Under the pieces are notes generated by a model. That model made no database searches, was not told where the DNA came from, and was given only the letters and a program-made list of their open reading frames with translations. Both the position numbers and the translations under genes were made by a program. A DNA stretch of 64,000 nucleotides. Source: Bacteroidales bacterium WCE2008 (lineage in GTDB: Bacteria; Bacteroidota; Bacteroidia; Bacteroidales; UBA932). How positions within the stretch are numbered: the stretch's first letter is position 1; each line of letters opens with the position of its first letter. Shown one piece after another: positions 1-8,660 of this stretch. The stretch is taken from NCBI GenBank assembly GCA_900167925.1, contig FUZM01000001.1, forward strand, positions 1 to 64,000. Direction: 5' to 3'.

Positions 1-333
1 ACCGTGTCTCAGTTCCAGTGTGGGGGATCTTCCTCTCAGAACCCCTAGACATCGTCGCCTTGGTGGGCCGTTGCCCCGCCAACTAGCTAATGTCCCGCGA
101 GCCCATCCGTGACCACCGGAGTTTTCAACGTAGGGAGATGCCTCCCCTCGTGTTACGGGATGTTAGACGACGTTTCCATCGCTTATCCCCCTGTCACGGG
201 CAAGTTGCTCACGTGTTACGCACCCTTCCGCCGGTCGCCGCCAGAGTATTGCTACTCCGCGCTGCCCCTCGACTTGCATGTGTTAAGCCTGCCGCTAGCG
301 TTCATCCTGAGCCAGGATCAAACTCTTCTTTGT
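1..333 (-). rRNA. rrs: 16S ribosomal RNA, 5' part
   Basis: The complement reads as the first ~330 nt of a bacterial 16S gene: the universal 27F site (AGAGTTTGATCCTGGCTCAG complement ending near 326), GATGAACGCTAGCGGCAGGC, AACACATGCAAGTCGAGGGG and, at the left edge, ACACTGGAACTGAGACACGG. The GATGAACGCTAGCGGCAGGCTTAA wording is typical of Bacteroidota. The mature 5' end is placed about 7 nt before the 27F site. The gene runs off the left edge, so 23S and 5S are outside the window. Confidence 0.97.
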
Positions 334-491
334 ATATATCTCTATATAATTCTTAGCTGTCCTGACACTCGTTTTAATTCCTTCCGGAATTGACGCTCTC
401 GATCTATCATTTTTTCTTTGATTTCTCGGTACTTGCTTGTACTAATCTTTCAATATTTTCAATGAACTTTATTTCCCTTCAAAAAGGACTG

Positions 492-522
492 CAAAGATAA
501 GTACTTTTTCTTATCCCACAAA
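492..522 (-). promoter_or_regulatory. rRNA operon promoter, Bacteroidota type
   Basis: On the minus strand TTTG (519-522) is followed after exactly 19 nt by TATCTTTG (492-499), matching the Bacteroidota sigma-A consensus TTTG-N19/20-TAnnTTTG. An A/T-rich tract lies just upstream, as expected for a strong rRNA promoter. The transcript would carry a ~155-nt leader before the 16S 5' end. Confidence 0.85.
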
Positions 523-601
523 TTTTTTTGAGGATTTTTTTGGATTTTTTTCTCTCTGATGCCATAATATTGTTAAATTTGTTTTCCAAACGCTAAAAAA
601 C

Positions 602-1150
602 ATGACCTCGCTTCTAAAAATCATAGCCGTTTTCGCCAAGATCGGAGCCTTCACAATAGGCGGCGGATACGCCATGATTCCCCTTATTGAAGCGGAAATG
701 GGCAAGCGCGGATGGATAAGCGAAAAAGAGCTCCCGGACATAATAGCCCTTGCCCAATCGGCTCCCGGAGTCCTCGCCGTCAACGTTGCGATATTCGCCG
801 GATATAAGCTCCGCGGAGTCAAAGGAAGCATCGCCGCGACCTTCGGCACCGTCCTCCCCTCATTCCTGATAATCCTCGCGATCGCGATGTTCATGACCAA
901 TTTCCAGGACAATCCTATAGTGATCCGCATATTCAACGGAATCCGCCCGGTCGTGATCTCCCTGATTGCCGTTCCTATGATCAATATGGCCCGTAAGAAC
1001 AACCGGACCTGGTGGGCCTGGCTGATTACAGTCGCTACCCTGCTGGCAGTCGCGCTGCTGAAGATTTCGCCTATATATATACTTATAGTGGTAATGGTAC
1101 TCGCCTTTGCCGTTACATATTATAGAGAAAAGAAGGAGGGACTGAGATGA
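602..1150 (+). CDS. chrA: Chromate transporter, N-type half (ChrA short chain)
   Basis: A 182-residue membrane protein with the CHR-family signatures FTIGGGYAMIPLIE near residue 18 and QSAPGVLAVNVAIFAGY near residue 57, followed by hydrophobic helices. It is half the length of long ChrA proteins, so it belongs to the short-chain class whose two halves are made from adjacent genes. Its end overlaps the next gene by 4 bp (ATGA), so the two are translated together. Known family members export chromate or move sulfate-like anions; the true substrate cannot be read from the sequence. A TAAATTTG -7-like element lies at 574-581, close to the start. Confidence 0.9.
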   Translation: MTSLLKIIAVFAKIGAFTIGGGYAMIPLIEAEMGKRGWISEKELPDIIALAQSAPGVLAVNVAIFAGYKLRGVKGSIAATFGTVLPSFLIILAIAMFMTNFQDNPIVIRIFNGIRPVVISLIAVPMINMARKNNRTWWAWLITVATLLAVALLKISPIYILIVVMVLAFAVTYYREKKEGLR

Positions 1151-1764
1151 CCGACATAGTACTCATATACGCCCAGCTGTTCTGGGTTTTCTTCCTGATC
1201 GGCATCTTCACGTTCGGAGGCGGCTACGCCATGCTTTCGCTCATACAGACGCAGGTCGTCACCGCCCACCACTGGATCTCCGAGAGCACATTCACCAACA
1301 TCGTGGCCATCTCCCAGATGACTCCGGGGCCTATCGGGGTCAACTGCGCGACCTACACCGGCTACGAAGTCCTGGCCTCTGCCGGCGCGGGCCATGCGAC
1401 CGCAATCCTGGGTTCGGCCGTCGCGACCTTCGCCCTGATCCTGCCGTCGTTCTTCATAGTTCTGGCCATGGTCAAGTTCTACCAGAAGTTCATCGGAAAC
1501 AGTCTGTTCGACGGAGTCATGAGCTGGCTGCGCCCGACCGTTACCGGCCTTATCGGAGCCGCCGCCGTCATACTTATAACGGATGTCTCATGGGGAGGCT
1601 TTCCCGGGCTCTCGTCGCCTCATTTCAGCATAATCAGGGACAACTTCATCGACTGGAAGAGCTGGGCGCTGTTCGGAGCCGCCATGGTCGCTTCGATGAA
1701 GTTCAAGGTCAGTCCGATAACGATAATAATAGCAGGGGGCATCCTCGGCCTGCTGCTGTATTGA
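1147..1764 (+). CDS. chrA: Chromate transporter, second half
   Basis: A 205-residue membrane protein with FTFGGGYAMLSLI near residue 22 and SQMTPGPIGVNCATYTGYE near residue 57, the same paired motifs as in the preceding gene. It starts inside the stop of that gene. The two products presumably assemble as antiparallel halves of one inner-membrane transporter, as shown for short-chain CHR pairs in other bacteria. Several hydrophobic segments follow, the last at the C terminus. Confidence 0.9.
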   Translation: MTDIVLIYAQLFWVFFLIGIFTFGGGYAMLSLIQTQVVTAHHWISESTFTNIVAISQMTPGPIGVNCATYTGYEVLASAGAGHATAILGSAVATFALILPSFFIVLAMVKFYQKFIGNSLFDGVMSWLRPTVTGLIGAAAVILITDVSWGGFPGLSSPHFSIIRDNFIDWKSWALFGAAMVASMKFKVSPITIIIAGGILGLLLY

Positions 1765-1786
1765 AAAACATAAAATATATTTATAT

Positions 1787-2506
1787 ATGAAAACAATCAT
1801 CAAGACATTGGCCATCTTCGCCATGGCCGCAGCCCTGGTTTCCTGCGGAAACAGGAATGCAGAGAAGAAAGCTGCCGAAGCTGCAGCCGAGCAGGCAAGA
1901 CTGGACTCGTTAAAACAAATTGAAATGGAACAGAAAGTCAAGAACGCTGAAGCCATCATGGCTACCCTCCCGGAAGAACCGGTATTCGATATCGTCACCA
2001 ATCTCGGAACGATGAAGATAAGGCTTTACAGCAAGACTGCAAAGCATAGAGACAACTTCGCAAAGCTGGCCCTCACCGGCTTCTACGACGGTCTGCTCTT
2101 CCACAGAGTAATCGACGGTTTCATGATCCAGGGCGGAGATCCGTTCACCAAGGACTCGGCATTGGTCGCAAAATACGGCACAGGCGGTCCTGGATACACC
2201 ATTCCGGCCGAAATCCTTCCGGAATACAATCATAAGAAAGGCGCTCTCGCCGCCGCAAGGATGGGCGACATGGCCAATCCTATGAGAGAGTCATCCGGCT
2301 CGCAGTTCTACATCGTCCAGGACGAGAGGGCATGCTCTGCTCTTGACGGACAGTATACCGTTTATGGCAAAACCATTGAAGGTCTTGACGTTATCGACAA
2401 GATTGCTAAAGTAGCCACCAATAATCGCGACCTTCCGCTCAATCCGGTGCGCATTATTGCCGTAAAACTCGACGAATCTTGCATTTCTGCAAAAGATTCC
2501 GAGTAG
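1787..2506 (+). CDS. Cyclophilin-type peptidyl-prolyl isomerase, lipoprotein
   Basis: A 239-residue protein with a lipoprotein signal (hydrophobic stretch then LVSC, Cys 20) and a charged Ala/Glu/Lys-rich helix of about 40 residues, then a cyclophilin domain from about residue 63 to 230. The core motif FHRVIDGFMIQGGDP and the later SGSQFYIV segment are present, so proline cis-trans isomerase activity is expected. It would be anchored in the envelope and help fold exported proteins. It starts 22 bp after the chromate transporter gene and could share its transcript. Confidence 0.92.
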   Translation: MKTIIKTLAIFAMAAALVSCGNRNAEKKAAEAAAEQARLDSLKQIEMEQKVKNAEAIMATLPEEPVFDIVTNLGTMKIRLYSKTAKHRDNFAKLALTGFYDGLLFHRVIDGFMIQGGDPFTKDSALVAKYGTGGPGYTIPAEILPEYNHKKGALAAARMGDMANPMRESSGSQFYIVQDERACSALDGQYTVYGKTIEGLDVIDKIAKVATNNRDLPLNPVRIIAVKLDESCISAKDSE

Positions 2507-2607
2507 AACTGCACTTTTTCAGATGCAAATCGCCGAAATGGCACAGCATTTGTTAATAGTTAAATCGAATAGTTTTTTCATAGGTTAAGTTTTAGGTTAG
2601 AATTGCG

Positions 2608-2637
2608 GCAGCCTCTCGATGTGAATCGGGAGGCTGT
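2608..2637. terminator. Hairpin terminator
   Basis: A 12-bp inverted repeat (GCAGCCTCTCGAT, loop GTGA, ATCGGGAGGCTGT) with a T-rich tail on the plus side. It sits between the cyclophilin gene and the convergent small membrane protein gene and could stop both. The arms resemble those at 36982-37008. Confidence 0.7.
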
Positions 2638-2688
2638 CTTTGTATATGGTTCTGATATTGTTTTTGACAATATCTATTCTCGAGGATA

Positions 2689-3063
2689 CTATTTATTCCT
2701 GGAATTGTTGATAAGGAAGCTCACGAAACCGATGAGCGCGAATGCGGAAAGCACAAGGAATATGATCGCAAGCTTCTTTCCGTAGTAATTGTAGGAAAGC
2801 GCGGCCCAGACGAGCGAGATGCCGGAAATAAACCAGTCGTGCTTTCTTGTTGAAAAGATATGGGAGGCATCCTTCTGGTCTTTAAGTTCCTTGGTTTTCT
2901 TTCTGGCCTTGATGACTTCATGGACAAAACATGTCAGTAAGATAATTGCGCCGAGCACGAATGAGACCATCGCGAGGACATCATTCTTGCTTGCAAACCC
3001 GGCAAGCCACAGAAAAGCTGCGAACCCGGCCAGGTACGGAGAGTTCTTGGTAATTAGATTCAT
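2689..3063 (-). CDS. Small membrane protein, function unknown
   Basis: 124 residues from the ATG at 3063. Two hydrophobic segments near the N terminus (residues about 10-45), a Lys-rich cytoplasmic-looking linker, then two more near the C terminus (residues about 75-118), ending NNSRNK. A longer reading frame begins 17 codons upstream, but MNLITKN is the more natural start for a membrane protein. I do not recognise a family. It stands alone, convergent with the cyclophilin gene. Confidence 0.6.
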   Translation of the reverse strand: MNLITKNSPYLAGFAAFLWLAGFASKNDVLAMVSFVLGAIILLTCFVHEVIKARKKTKELKDQKDASHIFSTRKHDWFISGISLVWAALSYNYYGKKLAIIFLVLSAFALIGFVSFLINNSRNK

Positions 3064-3316
3064 ATCGGTAAATAATGTATAAAAAAATTGTCCCACATAG
3101 AGTAACACGCCCAAATGTAGAGAAAATCCTCAATACTTCCAACACATCCTTCCTAAAGTTCCGCCCCTGCCCGAAAGATCTGCTTGCCAGCGAAAACTCC
3201 ATCAACAAGTCAAAAAATCTATCAGTCAGTCGGAAACTCTATCTACCAGTCCTAAGCAGCAGCATAGTAAGCATATTTACGTTTATCACCCACACCAGCT
3301 GGACAGAACCGCTCCT

Positions 3317-3510
3317 GGTCTGCTTTAAAATTGCAGACCTCCGGCACCGAAGGCCCGAAAACGTTGGTGGCCTGCTTGAAAATTGCAGACCTCCGGCACT
3401 GAAGGCCCAAAAACGCTGGTGGTCTGCTCAAAAAATGCAGACCTCCGGCACTGAAGACCCGAAAACGTTGGTGGCCTGCTCAAAAATTGCAGACCTCCGG
3501 CACCGCAGCC
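3317..3510. repeat. 52-bp tandem palindromic repeat, 3.7 copies
   Basis: Units start at 3317, 3369, 3421 and 3473, the last being partial. Each carries an inverted repeat GGTCTGC-N9-GCAGACC, or the GGCCTGC variant, followed by CTCCGGCACYGAAGGCCC and then AAAACGTTGGT. Differences between units are single-base changes. No spacer is unique, so it is not a CRISPR array. No gene with coding character overlaps it. Confidence 0.9.
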
Positions 3511-3721
3511 GGAATATACGCCCTCCGGCTGCTACAGATCGGGCGCTGCGGCGGGCTCTGGCCCTGAAGCCCCCCCTCGCGCCCGACTGTTGCACGGTAG
3601 GTTCCGGAAAAATAAGAGAGTGCAGGGAACCATTGATGTACGATATGTCCGGAGAAAAAAGATTCGGAAGATTGCCCGGGTTGCCAGACTTTCATATTCG
3701 TAGACAGCGGAATTTCCTAAT

Positions 3722-3835
3722 CACCTGGCACGGTTTCCCTGCAAAAGTGCGCCAGGTGGTATATTTTCAGCACCACCTGGCACGGTTTACCCCCAAAAGT
3801 GCGCCAGGTAGTATATTTTCAGCATCACCTGGCGC
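3722..3835. repeat. Second 52-bp tandem palindromic repeat, 2 copies plus part
   Basis: CACCTGGC begins at 3722, 3774 and 3826, a 52-bp period again, but the unit is unrelated in sequence to the array at 3317. Each full unit pairs CACCTGGCAC with GTGCGCCAGGTG across about 16 nt and is joined to the next by GTATATTTTCAGCA. The third copy is truncated after the first arm. Confidence 0.88.
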
Positions 3836-3921
3836 AATCTGATGGAGTGGATGGGGCCAGAGAAAGAGTTTGGTAGAAAAAAAGATGATCGAAGTAGCTA
3901 GCAGGGATGGATGGAGAAGGG

Positions 3922-4052
3922 TTGAGGGTGCGGCATACCACAGTACAGGGCACTCAGTGGCACATTGCTGCACCCTCAATGCAGAAAAATCAAGGTTAAG
4001 GGTGCAGTACCCCGCAATAGAAACGTCTCTGTCCATATTCCGTGCACCCTCA
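3922..4052. repeat. 74-bp period inverted repeats, 2 copies
   Basis: TTGAGGGTGC (3922-3931) pairs with GCACCCTCAA (3970-3979), and 74 bp later TTAAGGGTGC (3996-4005) pairs with GCACCCTCA (4044-4052). Both arms are displaced by exactly 74 bp, so the arm spacing is conserved while the loops have diverged. This is the third palindromic family within 750 bp. Confidence 0.75.
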
Positions 4053-4059
4053 GCGCTTT

Positions 4060-4580
4060 ATCCGACGGATTAGAGGACTCGGCGAGCGAGGACGTGGCAA
4101 TTGTCCGAAGATCTGCTGGCATCGGACGGGTGGCGGAGACGCCGGAGGCATTGAGGAAAAGCGGAGAGCGAGGGAGCGGCCGTCGTCGCCGTGAAGAACG
4201 GCGTGTGTCTGAAGGACGTTACGGCGACTTCGAGCGGAGCGACGAAGGAGGCGTAAAAGGACTGAGTTAGCCGTTTAGGCGACGACAGCGACCGAGCAGC
4301 TTTTCCGAACCTGACGGAGGCGACCCGTCAGCTGGACGCCGCAGGACAGAGACGCCTGCAGTGGCGAGAAAGCGGCGGGTGTCCTCTGGTCGCGGCGAGC
4401 GTGGCCACCCTCGGCCACGTTAGAGGGAGGGGCCCGATGGATACGAGTTCTGCGAAGCAGGACGAAGTAGACATTGGGAGGGATGGAGCCGACGGAGTCG
4501 GCGGAACAGAGCCGCGACCACGAGGATTCCCGCCGCTGAAGAAGGCGGCCCGTCAGCCCGCCGCTGCAGGATTCGATGAA
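4060..4580. other. GC-rich stretch without a recognisable gene
   Basis: This segment is visibly richer in G and C than the flanking genes and is full of GGCGAC, GCGGCG and CGACGG words. Two sub-segments look alike (around 4315-4350 and 4545-4575, each with CCCGTCAGC followed by CGCCGC). Reading frames here give arginine- and glycine-rich strings with no family resemblance. I see no gene; it may be decayed or repeat-derived DNA. Confidence 0.5.
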
Positions 4581-4581
4581 A

Positions 4582-4617
4582 AAAAAGAGGAAGTATCGGG
4601 CGATACTTCCTCTTTTT
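4582..4617 (-). terminator. Strong terminator after tsf
   Basis: A nearly perfect inverted repeat, AAAAAGAGGAAGTATCG facing CGATACTTCCTCTTTTT with a 2-4 nt loop, lies 20 bp beyond the tsf stop codon. A run of T follows on the minus strand, so it ends the rplM-rpsI-rpsB-tsf transcript; by symmetry it could also stop plus-strand transcription. Confidence 0.9.
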
Positions 4618-4636
4618 AAATATATGGTGACTAAGA

Positions 4637-5626
4637 TTAGTCGCTGAGAGAGAATCTCTTGAAAGCAACGACCTTAGCTTCCTTGTCAGCAGCCTGGATG
4701 TACTGGGCAACAGAAATCTTGTTGTCCCATACGAAATCCTGCTCCTCGAGAGTCTGCTCCTTGAAGAACTTCTGAACACGACCATTGGCGATGTTCTCGA
4801 CCATCTGCTCAGGAAGAGAAGCAGCCTTCTCCTCGCCGACAGTCTTGATGATCTCACGAGCCTGAGCAGCCTGCTCAGCAGTAAGCCAACCCTTAGCGGT
4901 ATTGGACTCGATATGATCCTCGCTGTCAACATGAGCCGGGTTGATGCCGACTTTCTTGAGAGCGGCCTCAACAGCCTTCTTCACGAGCTCTTCCTTGGTC
5001 TTCTGGATAGCAACTGCCTTCTCCTGGTCGATAACAGCCTGAGGGCACTCAGCCTTGTTAACAGCTACAGGGTTCATAGAAGTAACCTGCATTGCGACAT
5101 TCTTGCCGACCTCTGCAGGAACCTCCTTGTTGAAAGCAACAAGCGCACCGAGCTTACCGTTGAAGTGGATGTACTGAGCTACGAATGGAGCCTCGAGAGT
5201 CTCATAGCATGCAAGAACATGCTTCTCACCGGTCTTACCGGTCTGAGCAGAGATCTCCTCCTCTACAGTGTGGCCATTGGTGCATGGAGCAGCCTTGAGG
5301 CCTTCTGCGTCTGCAGGGAAAGACTTGATAGCAGCGTCAGCAATCTCATTTGCAAGAGCCTTGAAGTCAGGAGTAGCAGAAACGAAGTCTGTTTCGCAGC
5401 CGAGGCATACGAGGACAGCCTTGTTGCCGTCGATGCGGGCAAGAACGGCACCTTCTGTGGTCTCACGGTCAGCACGCTTTGCAGCAACGAGCTTACCTTT
5501 CTCACGGATGATCTCAACAGCCTTGTTGAAGTCGCCTTCAGCCTCGATAAGAGCCTTCTTGCAGTCCATCATTCCAGCGCTGGTCATCTGACGCAGTTTC
5601 ATTACGTCTTTAGCTGTAATTTCCAT
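4637..5626 (-). CDS. tsf: Elongation factor Ts
   Basis: 329 residues. The N-terminal UBA-like segment MKLRQMTSAGMMDCKKALIE and the TDFVSAT motif near residue 80 are diagnostic for EF-Ts, the nucleotide exchange factor of EF-Tu. The chain is somewhat longer than the E. coli protein, with extra length in the second core subdomain. It follows rpsB by 26 bp and is the last gene of the ribosomal operon, as is usual. A strong terminator follows. Confidence 0.97.
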   Translation of the reverse strand: MEITAKDVMKLRQMTSAGMMDCKKALIEAEGDFNKAVEIIREKGKLVAAKRADRETTEGAVLARIDGNKAVLVCLGCETDFVSATPDFKALANEIADAAIKSFPADAEGLKAAPCTNGHTVEEEISAQTGKTGEKHVLACYETLEAPFVAQYIHFNGKLGALVAFNKEVPAEVGKNVAMQVTSMNPVAVNKAECPQAVIDQEKAVAIQKTKEELVKKAVEAALKKVGINPAHVDSEDHIESNTAKGWLTAEQAAQAREIIKTVGEEKAASLPEQMVENIANGRVQKFFKEQTLEEQDFVWDNKISVAQYIQAADKEAKVVAFKRFSLSD

Positions 5627-5652
5627 ATTCTATAATTTTATCAGAGCTATAA

Positions 5653-6492
5653 TTATTCAGCTTTTGCCTCTTCAGCTGCCGGAGCCTCAGCTACAGGAGC
5701 CTCAACGGCCTCCTCCTCAGACTTGGCATTCTTACGAGAGCGGAGCTTTCTGCCTGCTGGCTTCTCCTCTGCAGGAGCAACCTCGACCTCTTTCTCCTTT
5801 TCAAGCTTCCTTTCGTTCAATCCCTCCTGGATGGCAGCGCAAAGAACACCGGTGATGTATTCGATAGACTTTGCGGCATCGTCATTTGCCGGAATCACAT
5901 AATCAATCGGGGTAGGATCGCAACATGTATCAACCATAGCGATAACCGGGATGTTGAGACGGTTTGCCTCTTTAACGGCATTGGCCTCTTTCTGTACGTC
6001 AACTACGAAAAGTGCTGAAGGAAGACGGCTCATGTCCTTGATGGAACCGAGGTTCTTCTCGAGCTTTGCTCTCTGGCGGTCAATCTGAAGACGCTCACGC
6101 TTTGCGAGCTTGTCATAAGTACCATCCTCTTTCATCTTGTCGATGGTATTCATCTTCTTGACAGCCTTACGGATGGTTGGGAAGTTGGTAAGCATACCGC
6201 CCGGCCATCTTTCTGTTACTGAAGGCATATTTACTGAATCGGCCTTTTCAGACACGATTTCCTTTGCCTGTTTCTTGGTGGCTACAAAAAGGATCTTGCG
6301 ACCAGAGCGTGCAAGCTCCTTCATCATATCTGCAGCCTCGTCAATCTTGACAATACTCTTGTGCAGGTCTATGATATGGATCCCGTTCTTCTGATCGAAG
6401 ATATATGGGGCCATCTTAGGATTCCACTTACGGGCGAGATGGCCGAAGTGTGCACCTGCATCGAGCAATTCCTGAAAATTTGTTCTTGGCAT
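5653..6492 (-). CDS. rpsB: 30S ribosomal protein S2
   Basis: 279 residues. S2 signatures include AGAHFGHLARKWNPKM near residue 13, IFDQKNGIHIIDL, and PVIAMVDTCCDPTPIDYVIP near residue 175. The last ~45 residues form an acidic, alanine- and glutamate-rich tail beyond the usual S2 fold. A 221-bp gap separates it from rpsI; that gap holds no reading frame I trust and may serve as a leader for autoregulation, but I cannot show a defined structure. Confidence 0.97.
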   Translation of the reverse strand: MPRTNFQELLDAGAHFGHLARKWNPKMAPYIFDQKNGIHIIDLHKSIVKIDEAADMMKELARSGRKILFVATKKQAKEIVSEKADSVNMPSVTERWPGGMLTNFPTIRKAVKKMNTIDKMKEDGTYDKLAKRERLQIDRQRAKLEKNLGSIKDMSRLPSALFVVDVQKEANAVKEANRLNIPVIAMVDTCCDPTPIDYVIPANDDAAKSIEYITGVLCAAIQEGLNERKLEKEKEVEVAPAEEKPAGRKLRSRKNAKSEEEAVEAPVAEAPAAEEAKAE

Positions 6493-6713
6493 TGTTTGTA
6501 AAAATTTGTTTTGTTAAAAACTATCCTTCGAGGCTTTTGCCATACCTCTCGGGCTCTTTTCTTCAATCCTGAAGCAGCGCATATAATAATATACGGTCTC
6601 CGGGATTTTCCGCAGTCTCGGCAACCCAGGGTAGCTTCGCAAGATTCACATCCCGCATAAGGTCCACCGGATTTACCAACCGGACTGTACTGTAAATCAG
6701 TCTCAGCAGACGA

Positions 6714-7106
6714 TTAACGCTTACTGAACTGGAAGCGGCGACGTGCACCAGGCTGACCAGGCTTCTTCCTCTCGACCTCACGGGCGTCACGGGTAAGGAA
6801 GCCGGCGGCCTTGAGGGTAGAGCGGTAAGCCTCTTTATCGGCCTCGCAAAGTGCGCGGGCGATACCGAGTCTCAAAGCTTCTGCCTGACCTTTGACTCCA
6901 CCTCCGTCGAGGTTAGCCTTTACGTCAAACTGACCTTCTGTACCTGTAACTGCGAAAGGCTGGTTTACAATGTAGACGAGAGCGTCCTCGGAGAAATACT
7001 CCTTGACGTCACGGCCGTTGATTGTAACGTTACCTTTGCCAGGTGTCAGATAAACACGAGCCACAGCTGATTTACGTCTTCCAAGGGCGTTTACTGTTTT
7101 TTCCAT
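6714..7106 (-). CDS. rpsI: 30S ribosomal protein S9
   Basis: 130 residues ending in the conserved basic tail [12 protein letters not shown], whose final Arg contacts the P-site tRNA in known ribosomes. [15 protein letters not shown] at the N terminus is also typical. It lies 9 bp after rplM, the usual order, and is co-transcribed with it. Confidence 0.97.
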   Translation of the reverse strand: MEKTVNALGRRKSAVARVYLTPGKGNVTINGRDVKEYFSEDALVYIVNQPFAVTGTEGQFDVKANLDGGGVKGQAEALRLGIARALCEADKEAYRSTLKAAGFLTRDAREVERKKPGQPGARRRFQFSKR

Positions 7107-7115
7107 TTGCTCTGT

Positions 7116-7568
7116 TTAAATTTCGTTCAACTTGATTGATTTAGGGTTCTGTGCCTGGTGAGGATGCTCAGGACCTGCGTAAATGAACAGGTTGTTGATG
7201 AGCTTGTCACCAAGACGGGTCTTAGGGAGCATACCCTTTACTGCTCTCCTGACCAGCTCAGTAGGTCTTTTGCGAAGGATCTCGGCCGGTGTCGTGAAGC
7301 GCTGTCCACCCGGATAACCGGTGTAGCGAACATAGACACGTTCGGTCATCTTATTGCCCTTGAGAGCTACCTTCTCAGCGTTTACTACGATAACATTGTC
7401 ACCGCAGTCAACGTTCGGAGTATAGCCGGCTTTGTTCTTGCCACGGAGGACAAGAGCAACGCGTGAGGCGAGGCGACCGAGCGCAAGATCAGTTGCATCA
7501 ATGACGACCCACTCTTTGTTTACAGTTGCCTTGTTAAGGGATACTGTCTTGTAACTTTGTGTGTCCAC
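7116..7568 (-). CDS. rplM: 50S ribosomal protein L13
   Basis: 150 residues with the L13 signatures WVVIDATDLALGRLAS near residue 21, NVDCGDNVIVVNAEKV near residue 53 and the C-terminal YAGPEHPHQAQNP. First gene of the rplM-rpsI-rpsB-tsf unit. Its promoter is at 7629-7660, overlapping the end of the pfkA transcript. Confidence 0.97.
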   Translation of the reverse strand: MDTQSYKTVSLNKATVNKEWVVIDATDLALGRLASRVALVLRGKNKAGYTPNVDCGDNVIVVNAEKVALKGNKMTERVYVRYTGYPGGQRFTTPAEILRKRPTELVRRAVKGMLPKTRLGDKLINNLFIYAGPEHPHQAQNPKSIKLNEI

Positions 7569-7602
7569 TGTCTTGATCTTTAATGGTTTATACTAAAAAA
7601 TT

Positions 7603-7629
7603 GCGATCCCTACACAACATAGGGACCGC
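7603..7629 (-). terminator. Hairpin between pfkA and rplM
   Basis: Read on the minus strand, GCGGTCCCTA pairs with TAGGGATCGC across a 7-nt loop and is followed by AATTTTTTAG. The single non-Watson-Crick position is G-U in minus-strand RNA but A-C in plus-strand RNA, which argues that the structure works in the minus-strand transcript. It fits an intrinsic terminator for pfkA, whose stop codon is 33 bp upstream. A transcript started from the rplM promoter would begin inside the first arm and keep only about five of the pairs. Confidence 0.7.
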
Positions 7630-7660
7630 AAAAGTACGAATAATTTCGAAATTTACCAAA
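7629..7660 (-). promoter_or_regulatory. Promoter of rplM-rpsI-rpsB-tsf
   Basis: Minus-strand TTTG (7657-7660), 20 nt, then TACTTTTG (7629-7636), a full match to the Bacteroidota consensus. The -33 element abuts the pfkA stop codon, and the expected start site falls inside the hairpin at 7603-7629. Confidence 0.8.
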
Positions 7661-7661
7661 T

Positions 7662-8648
7662 TTACATAGAGAGAACAGCCAGTACATCAATGAGCTCTTT
7701 CTTGATCGGCTTGTCCATCTTGATCGCTCTCTGGATCGGGACATAGACAATCTCGTCATTGGAGATTCCGACCATGATATTGCGTTGACCTTCAATGAGA
7801 GCCTCTATGCTTGCATATCCGAGACGGGACGCGAGGATTCGGTCGTATGCGCTCGGAGTGCCTCCGCGCTGGAGATGTCCGAGAATGGTTACCTGCACCT
7901 TGTACTGAGGGAACTCCTTGCGTACGCGGTCGGCGTAGTAGAGAGCGCCGCCGGAGCCGTCCTTCTGGCTCTCGGATACTATGACTATGGAGCTGTTCTT
8001 GCTCTTTCTCATGCCTCTGCCGATGAACTCGGCAAGCTGGTCGACGTCGGTCTTGTCCTCAGGAATGATCGCAGCCTCGGCTCCGGAAGCGATGGCGCTG
8101 TTCTGGGCGAGGAAGCCGGCGTCACGGCCCATGACTTCGACGAAGAAGATACGGTCGTGGGAGTTGGCGGTGTCGCGGATCTTGTCGACACAGTCTACGA
8201 TGGTATTGAGGGCGGTGTCGTAGCCGATTGTATGGTCAGTACCATAAAGGTCGTTGTCGATCGTGCCCGGAAGTCCGATTATCGGGATGTCGTACTCGCG
8301 TGCGAAGAGCTGGGCGCCGGTCAGGGAGCCGTTGCCGCCGATTACGATGAGGGCGTCGATGTGGTTGGCGACCATGTTGTCGTAGGCTTTCTTACGGCCT
8401 TCAGGGTCCAGGAATTCCTGGCTGCGGGAGGTCTTCAGTATGGTACCTCCGCGCTGGATCGTATTGCTGACGCTGGAAGAAGTGAATTCTTCGAATTCGC
8501 CGTTGATAAGGCCTTCGTATCCTCTGTAGACCGCTATCACCTTCATATTATTGAAAATGGCAGCACGGGTGATGGCTCTTATGCAGGCGTTCATTCCCGG
8601 GGCATCCCCGCCTGAAGTAAGGACAGCCACAGTCTTGATTTCTTTCAT
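7662..8648 (-). CDS. pfkA: 6-phosphofructokinase
   Basis: 328 residues. ATP-binding [13 protein letters not shown] near residue 13, the catalytic segment [19 protein letters not shown] near residue 130 (Asp of TIDND is the catalytic base in the family) and MGRDAGFLA near residue 173 are all intact. The Gly within GGDAPGMN marks the ATP-dependent rather than pyrophosphate-dependent type. It commits fructose 6-phosphate to glycolysis. The phosphopantetheinyl transferase gene ends 12 bp upstream of its start, so the two may be co-transcribed. Confidence 0.96.
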   Translation of the reverse strand: MKEIKTVAVLTSGGDAPGMNACIRAITRAAIFNNMKVIAVYRGYEGLINGEFEEFTSSSVSNTIQRGGTILKTSRSQEFLDPEGRKKAYDNMVANHIDALIVIGGNGSLTGAQLFAREYDIPIIGLPGTIDNDLYGTDHTIGYDTALNTIVDCVDKIRDTANSHDRIFFVEVMGRDAGFLAQNSAIASGAEAAIIPEDKTDVDQLAEFIGRGMRKSKNSSIVIVSESQKDGSGGALYYADRVRKEFPQYKVQVTILGHLQRGGTPSAYDRILASRLGYASIEALIEGQRNIMVGISNDEIVYVPIQRAIKMDKPIKKELIDVLAVLSM

Positions 8649-8660
8649 CTTGCTAAAATT

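Noticed and set aside
3317..3510. CRISPR-like array
   Set aside because: The whole 52-bp unit is repeated; there are no unique spacers and no cas genes.
3075..3842. A 255-codon open frame on the plus strand
   Set aside because: It runs through both 52-bp repeat arrays and owes its length to them; the product has no domain, signal or plausible composition.
3965..4619. Arg/Gly-rich open frames in the GC-rich stretch
   Set aside because: Short, low-complexity, no recognisable motif, and one runs into the tsf terminator.
6493..6713. tRNA or defined ribosomal leader between rpsI and rpsB
   Set aside because: No cloverleaf can be formed and I could not find a convincing conserved structure; left as an unassigned gap.
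7785..8615. 276-codon frame opposite pfkA
   Set aside because: Antisense shadow produced by codon bias of a clear pfkA gene.
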